Source of the DNA: an uncultured bacterium
GTDB lineage: Bacteria > Cloacimonadota > Cloacimonadia > Cloacimonadales > Cloacimonadaceae
Length of the DNA stretch: 63,054 bases
NCBI GenBank assembly: GCA_938009275.1
Contig: CALLHY010000008.1
Location: 1 to 63,054 of the forward strand
Reading direction: 5' to 3'
Positions within the stretch are counted from its first letter, which is position 1, and each line of letters begins with the position of its first letter. Both the position numbers and the translations under genes were made by a program. This document shows, piece by piece, positions 18,306-27,687 of the stretch. A model generated the notes under the pieces. That model did not search any database. It was not told the DNA's origin and saw only the letters and a program-made list of their open reading frames with translations.

Positions 18306-18806
18306 TTATTGCTGAACAGCTATGTAAAGTGCCGTTGCCATCTTTACCAGGTTGGCATCTGTGGCATTTAGATTCTCAGATAGCTTTTTGGCTATGTTGG
18401 TCATGATTACAAACGCGGCCTGATAATCACCTGCGGCATATTTTTCTAAATCAGCCTTAGATAGAGTAAATAAGAGGCAATCTTTTTGGGCGATAATGTT
18501 GGCAGTCCTGCTTGCGTGCCCTAAAACTCCATTTTCGCCAAAAGTTGGCAAAAGGCTGGCACAAAGGGTTGCCAATACCTTTTCTGTGGAAGCCTGGTCT
18601 TCATCAAAACCCTTTACTAAATCTTTGGTAACCTGAACGCATCCATCTGCCAATAAGTACATTTGATCGCCTATGGTGTTCTCTTTAATGATGTAGCTAC
18701 CATGTTTTGCTCTTACTGGCTTTAACAAGGGTTGTAGCTTCTCCAGTTGCAAAATACTCAGTCCCGCAAAGAGAGGTACGTTTTGTAAGGTGCTGATTTC
18801 TAACAT
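18306..18806 (-). CDS. Cyclic nucleotide-binding domain protein
   Basis: A 166-residue stand-alone cNMP-binding domain: FAGLSILQLEKL opening helix, GSYIIKENTIGDQMYLLADGCV beta roll (glycines conserved), then FGENGVLGHASRTANI as phosphate-binding cassette (canonical FGE...RxA arrangement). No DNA-binding helix-turn-helix follows, so it is not a Crp-type activator. It starts nine bases after a K+ channel gene whose product lacks such a domain, suggesting a separately encoded regulatory subunit (inference). Confidence 0.82.
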   Translation of the reverse strand: MLEISTLQNVPLFAGLSILQLEKLQPLLKPVRAKHGSYIIKENTIGDQMYLLADGCVQVTKDLVKGFDEDQASTEKVLATLCASLLPTFGENGVLGHASRTANIIAQKDCLLFTLSKADLEKYAAGDYQAAFVIMTNIAKKLSENLNATDANLVKMATALYIAVQQ

Positions 18807-18815
18807 CCCCTCTCC

Positions 18816-19988
18816 TTAGGCCATTAGAATGGCATAGTCGTTTGCTACTATCAAGCTGTCCCGTGAAGGATTCCAGCGAATATTGCGTTTATCTTCATGC
18901 AATAAACGTTTAGACTTTGCCAAAGCAGCTTTTATGAACTGGTCTATACCCGTACTATCGTCCGCAAGTATTGAAGCTGACTCCAGCTCGGGTTCTTTAT
19001 TGTACAAACCAATGGCAAGCTTGCCATGTTCACGATATAGGAAGTCGAACCATTCACCATAGCTCTTACCAATGAAGTTATCTGGTGCTTTTAGCGTTGT
19101 TAATCGCTTATCAGGGTCTTTGGCCAGGTGGCAATACATGGAAAGGCTGTTGTTTTCGAGCACATTGTTAGCAAGTATGTATCCACCCAAATCATCCCAA
19201 ATAATGATATTTGTGATGCCAATCCGTTGTAGCATATTACGGTTTTCAGTATTGATCAGCTGCACGGTTATCCTGTCTTTTTTCACTATGTAGTGCACCG
19301 CATTGGCTACGATGATGCTACGATCGTCGGCCGCGCTGCGGTCGAGGCTCTGATCGGCAAGAATTATTATCTGCGAAGCATGTTCAATTGCTGCTCTGCG
19401 CAAGGCTTCTTCCTGAGTGGCTTCACCACGCACAAAACTAAGAGCAAGGGATGGATAGCGAGCTTCCAAACGTTCAAAGAACTCTGGTGTTTCATTTGCC
19501 AAAATGCACACATCGGTATCCAGAATATGCTTTTCGATTAATGCACGCAGAAAGAAATCTCCTGTGTTGTTCCAACCACAGATTACTACATGATCATGAG
19601 TTCTAATCTGTTTCAAACCTTTTGCTCCTTTTAATTTATCTTCCACAAACAGGGAAGCTACCAGGCCGGTGAACACCGATAGCGAGGTGAAGCCGACAAT
19701 AATCAGCACCATACCAACAATCCTGCCCGGATAGGTGATGGGAAACTTATCGCCATAACCAACTGTGGCAATGGTTACTACTGCCCACCAGATACCATCC
19801 CAGAATGAAGCAATGGTGTTAGATTGATTCCCTTTGTACTCAAAGAACCACACCATGAAAGCAGAAACAACTAACAGGATGAATATAAACAGAACCACCA
19901 GCATGAAGCGGAAGGCAAGCTTGCGTGCATCAGGATGCACGTTAAAGTGCAATGCGATTCTGCGGATAGTCCCCTTTTTCTGGTGCAT
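18816..19988 (-). CDS. Ion-channel protein with RCK domain (potassium channel)
   Basis: A 390-residue two-helix potassium channel. Helix 1 spans about 22-48, the pore loop carries the selectivity filter TVGYGD (near 96-101), and helix 2 about 107-133. An RCK/TrkA-N Rossmann domain follows (HDHVVICGWNNTGDFFLRALI from about 152). The C-terminal ~110 residues are less typical. Gene order places it directly before the cNMP-binding protein and a few genes downstream of KtrAB-like uptake genes, so this run handles K+ in both directions. Confidence 0.9.
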   Translation of the reverse strand: MHQKKGTIRRIALHFNVHPDARKLAFRFMLVVLFIFILLVVSAFMVWFFEYKGNQSNTIASFWDGIWWAVVTIATVGYGDKFPITYPGRIVGMVLIIVGFTSLSVFTGLVASLFVEDKLKGAKGLKQIRTHDHVVICGWNNTGDFFLRALIEKHILDTDVCILANETPEFFERLEARYPSLALSFVRGEATQEEALRRAAIEHASQIIILADQSLDRSAADDRSIIVANAVHYIVKKDRITVQLINTENRNMLQRIGITNIIIWDDLGGYILANNVLENNSLSMYCHLAKDPDKRLTTLKAPDNFIGKSYGEWFDFLYREHGKLAIGLYNKEPELESASILADDSTGIDQFIKAALAKSKRLLHEDKRNIRWNPSRDSLIVANDYAILMA

Positions 19989-19997
19989 AATGGCTAT

Positions 19998-20573
19998 TTA
20001 AGCGATAATCAAAAACAGGATCATGTTCATAATGCCTATCAGCAGATTCAAGGCGGCAAAAGCGATTAGCAACGGCTTGTAAACATATTTGCGGAAATAG
20101 CCGTAAAAGAAATCGATGCTAAACTGAAAGTCGAAGTCGTCGATTCTATGCTCTACCCTTAGCTGCTCCACCAGGCGTGGCACTGTTTTGCGTAATACAT
20201 TGGAAGCAATATTCACAAAGGCATCAACAATCTTGTTGCGAATGCTATCCTTGAACTTTGCCGGTAAGAACCGCCAATCATCCACAAAGCTTGTTTTATC
20301 CCAGAGAAAGTTGTGGATCTGCTTCAGCCATTTCTTTAAGTAGCCGGTTCTGTCCGGGTTGGCAGCTTGTTCCAGATAATCGTGCAGGATGTCTCTGGCT
20401 TTACTGAAAAGCCATTCCCGCTTTGCCACCAGAAAGCCGGGGGTTAAAGGGATGCGTTTGCCAAATACATAACGGGCTTTGGCATTGAACAAGAACCATT
20501 TCAGCATGTACACTATCGATAGCCCTAAAGCTATGTTCCAAACAATAAATAGCAGTGATTTTAAGAATATCAT
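19998..20573 (-). CDS. Hypothetical membrane protein
   Basis: A 191-residue protein with an N-terminal hydrophobic segment (MIFLKSLLFIVWNIALGLSI) and a C-terminal one (LLIAFAALNLLIGIMNMILF); the centre is basic and helical. A longer in-frame extension upstream is arginine/tryptophan-rich nonsense read across the glycine-rich end of the neighbour, so I take the ATG at 20573, which overlaps the TPM gene stop (TGATG). I do not recognise a family. Its tie to the TPM-domain gene suggests a shared envelope role (inference). Confidence 0.6.
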   Translation of the reverse strand: MIFLKSLLFIVWNIALGLSIVYMLKWFLFNAKARYVFGKRIPLTPGFLVAKREWLFSKARDILHDYLEQAANPDRTGYLKKWLKQIHNFLWDKTSFVDDWRFLPAKFKDSIRNKIVDAFVNIASNVLRKTVPRLVEQLRVEHRIDDFDFQFSIDFFYGYFRKYVYKPLLIAFAALNLLIGIMNMILFLIIA

Positions 20574-21358
20574 CAAAAACCTCCTCCTGCTCCGCCGCCA
20601 CCGGAACGGCCGCCGCCAGAGCCTCCGAAACCGCCGAAGCCACCAAAGCCTCCGCTGCTTCCTCCACCCCAACTGCCACCGCCACGGCCTCCCCAGCTTC
20701 CTCCTCCGCGTCCACCCAGAATGGACATCCAGATTAGAACCTCAAGGATGCGGCCTTTGGTTACAATCATAAGTATTATGAATATTATTATCAGTCCAAT
20801 CCCGCCCCTGCCTGTAGCGGCACTGCGCCGGGACATCCCCCTGGCATAATCGGACATACCGGTTAAGGTTACGCCCTTTTCTTCGGCAAATTTTGATAAC
20901 AGCATCAGGCTGCCCTGTGTAAAGGCTTCATCCCAGTTTTCGTTACCCCTGCCAAGATAGCTCCGCATGGTTTGATATACTTCACTCGCATAAGCATCGG
21001 TAATATAGCCTTCGGAGCCATAACCAACCTCAATGCGCAGCTTACGCTCTGCCAAAGCCAGCATTACCAATACGCCTTCGTCGCGCTTACTGCCAATTGT
21101 CCATTCTTTGTATACTTGAACACCGAAATCAACTTCATTAGCTCCTCCAATATCAGGAAAGGTGGCTATAAAGAAATCGCAGCCTGTTTTCTCGCGTAGC
21201 TCAATTGCCCAGTCGTTTATACGGTTTCGGGTTTCAGGTGTCATTAGTTCGGCAAAGTCGTTAACAAAGCCAACATATTTGGGAATCTTGGCATTTAGAA
21301 CTGGTATAAAACCAGCCAGAAGCAACAAGGAAAGCGCAAGTTTGAAGCTAAACTTCAT
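20573..21358 (-). CDS. TPM-domain (YgcG-like) membrane-anchored protein
   Basis: A 261-residue protein: signal peptide (1-22), a TPM phosphatase-fold domain (about 25-170; YVGFVNDFAELMTPETR, REKTGCDFFIATFP, VLVMLALAERKLRIEVGYG), a membrane segment (LIIIFIILMIVTKG) and a C-terminal tail of about 45 residues made almost only of Gly, Ser and Phe. Such tails are usual in the family. The start at 21358 overlaps the ribBA end by 11 bases; an extension further upstream lies inside ribBA. The exact function of these proteins is unsettled. Confidence 0.82.
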   Translation of the reverse strand: MKFSFKLALSLLLLAGFIPVLNAKIPKYVGFVNDFAELMTPETRNRINDWAIELREKTGCDFFIATFPDIGGANEVDFGVQVYKEWTIGSKRDEGVLVMLALAERKLRIEVGYGSEGYITDAYASEVYQTMRSYLGRGNENWDEAFTQGSLMLLSKFAEEKGVTLTGMSDYARGMSRRSAATGRGGIGLIIIFIILMIVTKGRILEVLIWMSILGGRGGGSWGGRGGGSWGGGSSGGFGGFGGFGGSGGGRSGGGGAGGGF

Positions 21359-22580
21359 GCAGAATGTGCCCCATTTTGGTTTTCTTGGTGCTAAGATACA
21401 GCCGGTTTTCGTCAACGGCTTCAATCTCTATCGGCACACGCTCCACAATCTCCAGACCGTAGCCGGTTAAACCAACTATCTTCTTGGGATTGTTGGTAAG
21501 CAGTCTGATCTTTTTGAGCCCCAAGTCCTTTAGAATCTGTGCCCCAATGCCGTAATCACGCAGGTCTTCAGGAAAGCCAAGCTCCAGATTAGCCTGTACA
21601 GTATCTGCCCCATTATCTTGCAAGTGGTAGGCTTTTATCTTGTTCAAAAGCCCAATTCCTCTACCTTCCTGGCGCATGTATAGAATCACTCCCCTGCCTT
21701 CTTCGGCAATCATTTCAAAGGCTTTGGCAAGCTGTTCACCACAGTCACAGCGCAAGCTATGCAGGGCATCTCCGGTTAAACACTCCGAATGAACCCGAAC
21801 CAGGATGGATTCATCGCGATTTATCTCTCCCATCACCAATGCTAAATGGTATTCGTCTGATATGTTGCTTACGTAGGTAATAATATCGAACTGGCCATAC
21901 TTAGTGGGCAATTTTGCCTTTGATACATGATGCACCATTCGCTCTTTCTTTCTGCGCCAATGAATAAGGGATTCTATGGTTATAATCTTTAAGTTATGCT
22001 CCCTGGCAAAGGGAATAAGATCATCAAGACGTGCCATCTCTCCATCTTCGCGGATAATCTCACATATTGCACCCACAGGGTTCAGTCCCGCAAACTTAGC
22101 TAAGTCCACGGCAGCTTCCGTGTGCCCAGCTCTACGCAAAACTCCCCCCTTCTCTGCCAATAAGGGAAAGATGTGGCCGGGACGCATGAACATGGCAGCA
22201 TTGCTATTGGGATCGGCAAGAGCTTTGATGGTCATTGCCCGCTCTGTCGCTGAGATTCCCGTTGTGGTTCCCTTTATCACATCCACTGAGATGGTGAATT
22301 TCGTCCCCTGCCTGTCATTGGTTTTGCTGGTCATTAGGGGGATGTCCAGCCTTTGGGCTGCTTCAGCTTCCATGGGCACGCACAATAAGCCTTTACCGTG
22401 GCTAATCATAAAATTAACCTGTGCGGGGCTTATAAGGTCTGCTGCCATTAGCAGGTCACCCTCATTTTCGCGGTTTTCATCGTCCACCACGATTATCATT
22501 TCGCCGGCCTTAATAGCCTCAATGGCATCTTCAATGCTGCTGAATATGCTGTTGTTAGTGTTTATGTTTAAGTCTGTCAA
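21348..22580 (-). CDS. ribBA: Bifunctional riboflavin biosynthesis protein RibBA
   Basis: The N-terminal DHBP synthase half (about 10-210) converts ribulose 5-phosphate to DHBP; MIIVVDDENRENEGDLL and the HTEAAVDLAK region are its hallmarks. The C-terminal GTP cyclohydrolase II half (about 215-405) shows HSECLTGDALHSLRCDCG, with the zinc-binding cysteines, and MRQEGRGIGL. At 410 residues it matches known fusions. It sits two bases after rluD; no other rib genes and no FMN riboswitch are visible here. Confidence 0.95.
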   Translation of the reverse strand: MTDLNINTNNSIFSSIEDAIEAIKAGEMIIVVDDENRENEGDLLMAADLISPAQVNFMISHGKGLLCVPMEAEAAQRLDIPLMTSKTNDRQGTKFTISVDVIKGTTTGISATERAMTIKALADPNSNAAMFMRPGHIFPLLAEKGGVLRRAGHTEAAVDLAKFAGLNPVGAICEIIREDGEMARLDDLIPFAREHNLKIITIESLIHWRRKKERMVHHVSKAKLPTKYGQFDIITYVSNISDEYHLALVMGEINRDESILVRVHSECLTGDALHSLRCDCGEQLAKAFEMIAEEGRGVILYMRQEGRGIGLLNKIKAYHLQDNGADTVQANLELGFPEDLRDYGIGAQILKDLGLKKIRLLTNNPKKIVGLTGYGLEIVERVPIEIEAVDENRLYLSTKKTKMGHILHEV

Positions 22581-22582
22581 TC

Positions 22583-23605
22583 TCAGTTTTCTCCTTCGAG
22601 TATCTTTTTAATGTCGCTGCTATCTGTGTCAATAGCAAAATACTTGTCCAGCCACTCTAAAGTGTAGGCTATGTCCTCTGGCAATGAAGCAGTAACGCTT
22701 ATCAGCTTTCCGCTAAAGGGATGCACAAACTCCAGTTTCCAGGCATGCAAGGCTTGTCGGTGCAGGTGAGTGGTTAGCAGTTCGGTAATCTTACGTTTCA
22801 TGTTCTGAGGCACCAGGGAATGCACATACTTCCTGGTGTTATACAGCAAATCGCCCAATATTGGATAGTTTATGTAAGCAAAGTGCACCCTTATCTGATG
22901 CATTCTTCCGGTTTCAAGATTAACCTTATGCAGGGCAAAATAGTGCCAGGTCTTGATAGTTTCGTAGTGTGTTAAAGCAAATCTGCCTTCATCAGTCACA
23001 CACATCATGCGGGGATTCTTGATGCTTCTGCTTATGTATGTTTCTATGGATCCACTTGGTTCGGGCACACCCGCTGTTATGGCCAGATAGGTCTTCTTGA
23101 TTTCTCTGTTTGCAAACATGTCCGATAGCTTGGCTTGCGTGGCATCATTCTTTGCTATCATTATCAATCCCGATGTACCCCGGTCTAAACGGTGAACAAT
23201 ACCCGGACGGTTTACTTCCCTGCCACTGGACAGATTGTTGCCAAAATGGTGCATGATTGCATTTACCAAGGTGTTATCAGGATTACCAAAGCCGGGGTGA
23301 ACTATCATACCCGGTTCTTTGTTTATAACGGCAAGATCATCATCTTCATACACAATTTCCAGAGGTATGTCCTGGGCATAAACTTCCAAAGGCACCGGCT
23401 CAGGCAGATTAAGCACTATCTCGTCGCCATCTTTTAGTGGATAGCTTTTCTTCACTGGGATATTGTTTACCAGTATGCGGTCTTCGTCAATCAACCTTTC
23501 GATAAAACTGCGTGAATATAGCTCTTGAATGTTCAGTTCCACCAGATATTTATCCAGCCGAAGTGAATCGGGGTTTTCGTAAACAACCCTAATCGAGTTT
23601 TTCAT
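22583..23605 (-). CDS. rluD: RluA/RluD-family 23S rRNA pseudouridine synthase
   Basis: A 340-residue enzyme with an S4 RNA-binding domain (about 15-75: SRSFIERLIDEDRILVNN) and an RluA-type catalytic domain. The catalytic Asp lies in GIVHRLDRGTSGLIMIA, the hallmark motif II. The gene overlaps the upstream PAS protein by 17 bases and precedes ribBA by two. RluD is the best guess for symbol; RluC-like specificity cannot be excluded. Confidence 0.85.
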   Translation of the reverse strand: MKNSIRVVYENPDSLRLDKYLVELNIQELYSRSFIERLIDEDRILVNNIPVKKSYPLKDGDEIVLNLPEPVPLEVYAQDIPLEIVYEDDDLAVINKEPGMIVHPGFGNPDNTLVNAIMHHFGNNLSSGREVNRPGIVHRLDRGTSGLIMIAKNDATQAKLSDMFANREIKKTYLAITAGVPEPSGSIETYISRSIKNPRMMCVTDEGRFALTHYETIKTWHYFALHKVNLETGRMHQIRVHFAYINYPILGDLLYNTRKYVHSLVPQNMKRKITELLTTHLHRQALHAWKLEFVHPFSGKLISVTASLPEDIAYTLEWLDKYFAIDTDSSDIKKILEGEN

Positions 23606-24332
23606 GATCTACAAAGTCCAGAACATACACCGCCCCGGAAGAGATGCCTTTTCTATTGCGGACAACAGAGCCGTTTATTCTGGCTTTTCCCAGATAAATA
23701 AGATCTTCCACCACCACATCATAGATGTTGTTTCCATATCTAAGGGCGTCTATCATCACCGACAGAATGCGAGTATGATAATCATTCTTGATTATCAACT
23801 CATTCAGATTCACCATTTCGGTTATCATAGGGAAACGCTTGCGCATGTTTTCGTTGCAGTACACAACGTCTCCGTTTGCGCTCGATATCAGCACCGCTTG
23901 AGGCAGCAAATTTATAAGCAGTTGAATTCGTTGATGATGCTCAAAAATCTTATCTGCCTTCACCTGGTCAAAGCGCATTATTATCCCCAGCATCCTATCC
24001 AGTGCAAAGATAAGGTCTTGAAAGTCCTTATCCTGATCATAGGTGCTGCTATCTATATCGAGCTGATAATTGCCATTGGATATACTCTCCACCAGCGATC
24101 CCACCTCTTTGATAGCCCTATGCAGGCGATAGGGTATATAGTTATACAACACTACTATATATACGAAGATTAGAAACACAAATACAATAACTATGGAATG
24201 AATATCCACCGCCAGGCTATACAAATCCTTTGCATTTCCAACCGCTACCAGTAGAAAGACAGTTTGCAGGGTTATTAAGCCGAATAAAATGGCTATCATA
24301 ATATGATATTTTGACTTAAGAGAGTTTTTCAT
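23589..24332 (-). CDS. Membrane PAS-domain protein without output domain
   Basis: A 247-residue protein with two membrane segments (about 11-30 and 43-65), a HAMP-like linker (RLHRAIKEVGSLVESISNGNYQLDI) and a PAS domain (about 130-240: LLPQAVLISSANGDVVYCNENM). It ends without kinase, cyclase or methyl-accepting domain. It lies three bases after KtrA-like trkA and overlaps rluD. It could signal by dimer contacts or act as a truncated kinase; I cannot assign a ligand. Confidence 0.7.
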   Translation of the reverse strand: MKNSLKSKYHIMIAILFGLITLQTVFLLVAVGNAKDLYSLAVDIHSIVIVFVFLIFVYIVVLYNYIPYRLHRAIKEVGSLVESISNGNYQLDIDSSTYDQDKDFQDLIFALDRMLGIIMRFDQVKADKIFEHHQRIQLLINLLPQAVLISSANGDVVYCNENMRKRFPMITEMVNLNELIIKNDYHTRILSVMIDALRYGNNIYDVVVEDLIYLGKARINGSVVRNRKGISSGAVYVLDFVDHEKLD

Positions 24333-24335
24333 AAA

Positions 24336-25040
24336 TCAGTCCTTGTTTACCGAAGTCTCGTATATCAGCTTATCAACATTGCCCTTGGGGCCAAGCAGGA
24401 TCAGCACATCACCATCATTGATAATGTCATTTGCCCCGGGCATATCGTTCATCCGCTTCTCTATAACGTTTCTACCATCATCGGTAACAGATAGGTAGTT
24501 ATACTTTATTGCCACTACGTTCACTCCGCGTTGAGTTGGTAAAGCCAGTTCCTGCAAGGGACGGCCCACAAACTCCCGCGGGGCTATCATTTCCACAACG
24601 ATGTGTCCGCTGGAGAGATTTACGTATTCCAGGATGTTGCGTGAAATAAGGGTCTTGGCAAGTTGGTTACCAACCATCTCTTCCGGGAGCAGTGTATGCT
24701 GCACACCTATCAACGATAAGATACGGCCATGTAGTTGTGATTCAACCTTGGCATATATTATCCCCACACCAATTTTCTTTAGAATGGCTGAAGTAAGGAT
24801 GCATTCTTGAATATTGCTGCCAATTCCCACTATCACTGCATCAGCCTCATTCAAGTTTTGCGAGCGCAATGCCGATTCGTCGGTAGAATCCATGCAGATG
24901 GCTGATGTAACTAATGCGCTTACCTCATCCACCAGTTCTTGCTTTTTATCTATAGCGATTACTTCCATGCCGTTTTCTGCCAATATCCTGGCAACAGTCA
25001 TACCAAAACGCCCAAGTCCGATTACTGCGTATCTTGCCAT
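24336..25040 (-). CDS. TrkA/KtrA-family potassium uptake regulatory protein
   Basis: Cytoplasmic gating ring subunit of a Ktr/Trk potassium transporter; 234 residues. The N-terminal RCK Rossmann domain opens with VIGLGRFGMTVARILAENG (GxGxxG nucleotide site) and DKKQELVDE; a C-terminal RCK_C domain (about 140-225) has IVEMIAPREFVGRPLQEL. Single-RCK length matches KtrA rather than tandem TrkA. It follows the membrane subunit gene by 19 bases. Confidence 0.92.
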   Translation of the reverse strand: MARYAVIGLGRFGMTVARILAENGMEVIAIDKKQELVDEVSALVTSAICMDSTDESALRSQNLNEADAVIVGIGSNIQECILTSAILKKIGVGIIYAKVESQLHGRILSLIGVQHTLLPEEMVGNQLAKTLISRNILEYVNLSSGHIVVEMIAPREFVGRPLQELALPTQRGVNVVAIKYNYLSVTDDGRNVIEKRMNDMPGANDIINDGDVLILLGPKGNVDKLIYETSVNKD

Positions 25041-25059
25041 TGTAGCTCCTTATGGCTGA

Positions 25060-26751
25060 TTAGCCAATTGCTATCTTCTCTTCTGCAAAGTTTACATTAG
25101 GTTGCCGTTTCCTTATGGAAAAGGCATAGATCATCGTTAAGGGGCCAATTCGCCCAATATACATTAAAAGTGTTATCAGCACTCTTCCCGAATAGCTTAA
25201 GTCCGATGTAATGCCCATCGATAGCCCCACTGTTCCAAATGCCGATATAGCTTCAAACAGCACTTTCTCAAATGGTAGAGGCTCAATTAGCAGCAAAATG
25301 AACACAATTGCGAAAACTATCGATGCTGCCAGGGATAGTAGCGTTGTAGCTTCCCTGGCATTAGATTCTGCTATCTTGCGGTTAAAGATAGTTAAATCTC
25401 TCTTACCCCTTAGCATCGATACCACAGAAAGCACCATAACGGTGAAGGTAGTGGTTTTAACGCCACCTCCCGTTGAGCCAGGCGAAGCTCCAATGAACAT
25501 CAGCGCCAGTGCCATAAGCACCGAAGCAGAGCTAAACCTGCTAATATCTATGGTATTAAAACCTGCTGTGCGCATGGTTACCGATTGAAACCATGAGCTT
25601 AAGAGCCTGTGGCTAACTGTGAAATTCTTCATAACTCCATAGTATTCGGCCACAAACAGAGTGGCAAAGCCAAGTAATATAAGACCGCTACTGGAGGCCA
25701 AAACTATCTTCGTATGCAGTGTGAGTTTCTTTACCTTGTCTCGAGACAAAAAATAGCGGTATAAGTCTATCAACACAGAAAAGCCCAGTCCACCCAGTAT
25801 TATCAGTCCGGTTATGGACATATTTACCAATGGACTACCAACAAATGCGGACATGCTATCGCCCCAGAGAGCAAAACCGGCATTGCAAAAAGCAGAAACC
25901 GAATGGAACACGCTATAATACAAGGCTTGCGTTGTGGGCATTAGCTTCATGAACTTGGTGAACAACAGCATTGCACCCAAAAATTCTATCACAACGGTAA
26001 CTAATACAATGCTGCGCAAGAGGTGCAGAATGTTCAGTTCTTGTGTGTCGCCAACTACACGCTGCATCACATTTTCCAGCTTCAAAGTGAGCCGTTGCCC
26101 CATTATCAGCGCAAAGGCGGTTGATATAGTCATTATACCCAAACCACCAATCTGGATTAGCAAAAGGATAACGATCTGCCCAAAGATAGAAAAATATGTG
26201 CCTGTATCCACTACCACCAAGCCTGTTACACAAGTTGCCGAGGTGGAAGTAAACAATGCATCCAGGAAATGGGTAACTTCGCCATGGGATGAAGATGCCG
26301 GAAGCATCAGAAGCACAGTACCAATAAAGATTACCACCGCAAAACTGAGCATTAACGATACTGGCGGATTGCCGGTAAGCAACTTGTATAGCCTTCCCTC
26401 AAAGGCTTTGAATATTATGAATTGCATTATATAGAATGTCTGCCGGATAAGTAAAAAGAATATTACGAACTTAGCCTGATATATGAGTAGCATCGCTCCC
26501 ATTAGTAACATCCCCAAGTCTGCCAAAACCATTCCCTTTTTCCTGGATACATCTGGTTGTAACACTCTATTCAGGATAGTTAATGATAGCAGAAATAGAT
26601 TTGCCAGAGCGGTAGCAAATTCTATCATCCGATAGTTTGTGTAAAAGTCTATAATCGGCTCTACAAATATTACTATAAAGCTCCAGCCTGCAAGCAAATA
26701 AGCTACTAGTTCTATGTGTTTAAGCGGGGCAGAGCTCTGGTTTTCTGGCAT
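25060..26751 (-). CDS. TrkH/KtrB-family potassium transporter, membrane subunit
   Basis: A 563-residue, many-helix transporter. The first ~140 residues hold extra helices; the conserved core follows with the first pore-region glycine motif in STSATCVTGLVV, a second in FCNAGFALWG, a third in TMRTAGFNTIDI and a fourth in AFGTVGLSMGIT, the four-repeat selectivity filter of this superfamily. PGSTGGGVKTTTF is also typical. Paired with the KtrA-like gene just downstream. Imports K+ driven by Na+ or H+ gradient (family knowledge). Confidence 0.93.
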   Translation of the reverse strand: MPENQSSAPLKHIELVAYLLAGWSFIVIFVEPIIDFYTNYRMIEFATALANLFLLSLTILNRVLQPDVSRKKGMVLADLGMLLMGAMLLIYQAKFVIFFLLIRQTFYIMQFIIFKAFEGRLYKLLTGNPPVSLMLSFAVVIFIGTVLLMLPASSSHGEVTHFLDALFTSTSATCVTGLVVVDTGTYFSIFGQIVILLLIQIGGLGIMTISTAFALIMGQRLTLKLENVMQRVVGDTQELNILHLLRSIVLVTVVIEFLGAMLLFTKFMKLMPTTQALYYSVFHSVSAFCNAGFALWGDSMSAFVGSPLVNMSITGLIILGGLGFSVLIDLYRYFLSRDKVKKLTLHTKIVLASSSGLILLGFATLFVAEYYGVMKNFTVSHRLLSSWFQSVTMRTAGFNTIDISRFSSASVLMALALMFIGASPGSTGGGVKTTTFTVMVLSVVSMLRGKRDLTIFNRKIAESNAREATTLLSLAASIVFAIVFILLLIEPLPFEKVLFEAISAFGTVGLSMGITSDLSYSGRVLITLLMYIGRIGPLTMIYAFSIRKRQPNVNFAEEKIAIG

Positions 26752-26762
26752 TATTACTTGCC

Positions 26763-27395
26763 CTATAAGCTTTTGATGTCTTCTTTGATATCTTCGCTGA
26801 TCTCAATAATGCCTTTTGAGGCGGGGATGGACTTCAGCAAGCCGGAATCGGCGAATAACTTCTTTAGAGAATAGGTTTGGGCATAAAACTCCTTCACTCG
26901 CTGGGCAATGGCTGCATCGGAATCGTCCCCACGTTGCTTCAACTCTCCGCCACATAGATCACAAATGCCTTCAAGCCTGGGGATGCGGCTAATCAGATTA
27001 TAATTTTCGCCACAGTTACTGCATACCCGGCGGGAGCTTATTCGCTTTAGTGCCTCTGCTTGTCCCAAGCTGAGATAATATACCCGTAACAACTTGTAGT
27101 TTGCCATCAAAAACTTTGCCTGAGCTCTATTGCGAGGAAATCCATCGAAAATAATGCCAGCAACAGATGGCTTTAAAGAGCTGCTGATTAGCTTGAAAAC
27201 AGTACCATCATCCACCAAATCTCCCTTGGCGATGATAGACTTCACCATTTGCCCAATCTCGCTTTGCGAAGCTATCTGCTCTCTAAACAAATCGCCTATG
27301 TTTACATGCTGATAACCTGTCCATTCAGCAAGTAATTTGGCTTGAGTTCCTTTTCCACTGCCTTGAATTCCTAAGAATACTATAGCATTTGTCAT
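26763..27395 (-). CDS. adk: Adenylate kinase
   Basis: Interconverts ATP + AMP and 2 ADP. The 210-residue protein has the P-loop GIQGSGKGTQ (near 8-17), the FDGFPRN motif (near 83-89) and a LID domain with a zinc-type Cys4 set (CSNCG...CDLCGG near 127-150). The C-terminal third is somewhat divergent. It is the first gene of the long minus-strand run and is preceded by the palindromic repeat at 27496-27564. Confidence 0.93.
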   Translation of the reverse strand: MTNAIVFLGIQGSGKGTQAKLLAEWTGYQHVNIGDLFREQIASQSEIGQMVKSIIAKGDLVDDGTVFKLISSSLKPSVAGIIFDGFPRNRAQAKFLMANYKLLRVYYLSLGQAEALKRISSRRVCSNCGENYNLISRIPRLEGICDLCGGELKQRGDDSDAAIAQRVKEFYAQTYSLKKLFADSGLLKSIPASKGIIEISEDIKEDIKSL

Positions 27396-27495
27396 ATTTT
27401 ACCTCAGTTTGGGCATTTATTAAGGCTTGCATAGTTCTGTCAAGCCAATTCTGATTTCTTCACTATCCTCTGTTTTTTGTGGACTATAAGCGGTG

Positions 27496-27564
27496 CTTCC
27501 CTGCTGCTTCCTTGAAGCTATCCTGTGTCGAATACAGGAAAGCAGCAAGGAAGCAGCAGGGAAG
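27496..27564. repeat. Palindromic element B, copy 1
   Basis: Two 31-base arms (27496-27526 and 27534-27564) pair with three mismatches around loop GTCGAAT. The apex CTATCCTGTGTCGAATACAG is shared with the copy at 49718-49786. Arms start CTTCCCTGCTGCTTCCTTG. It lies between adk and the cysteine-rich gene, in the 292-base gap. No T-run follows. Confidence 0.85.
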
Positions 27565-27687
27565 AAAAGATTTTGCTCGACAGGACAGGCAGAAAAGTGT
27601 CTTTCTGCTGTAACCCATTATGGTGGGCATAAATATGCATCACTTATAGCCCACTCTTATCTTCAATAGGGTAGTTAAACCATATCT

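Noticed and set aside
20401..20740. Alanine- and arginine-rich frames opposite and alongside the TPM gene end
   Set aside because: They are alternative readings of the glycine-codon-rich tail.
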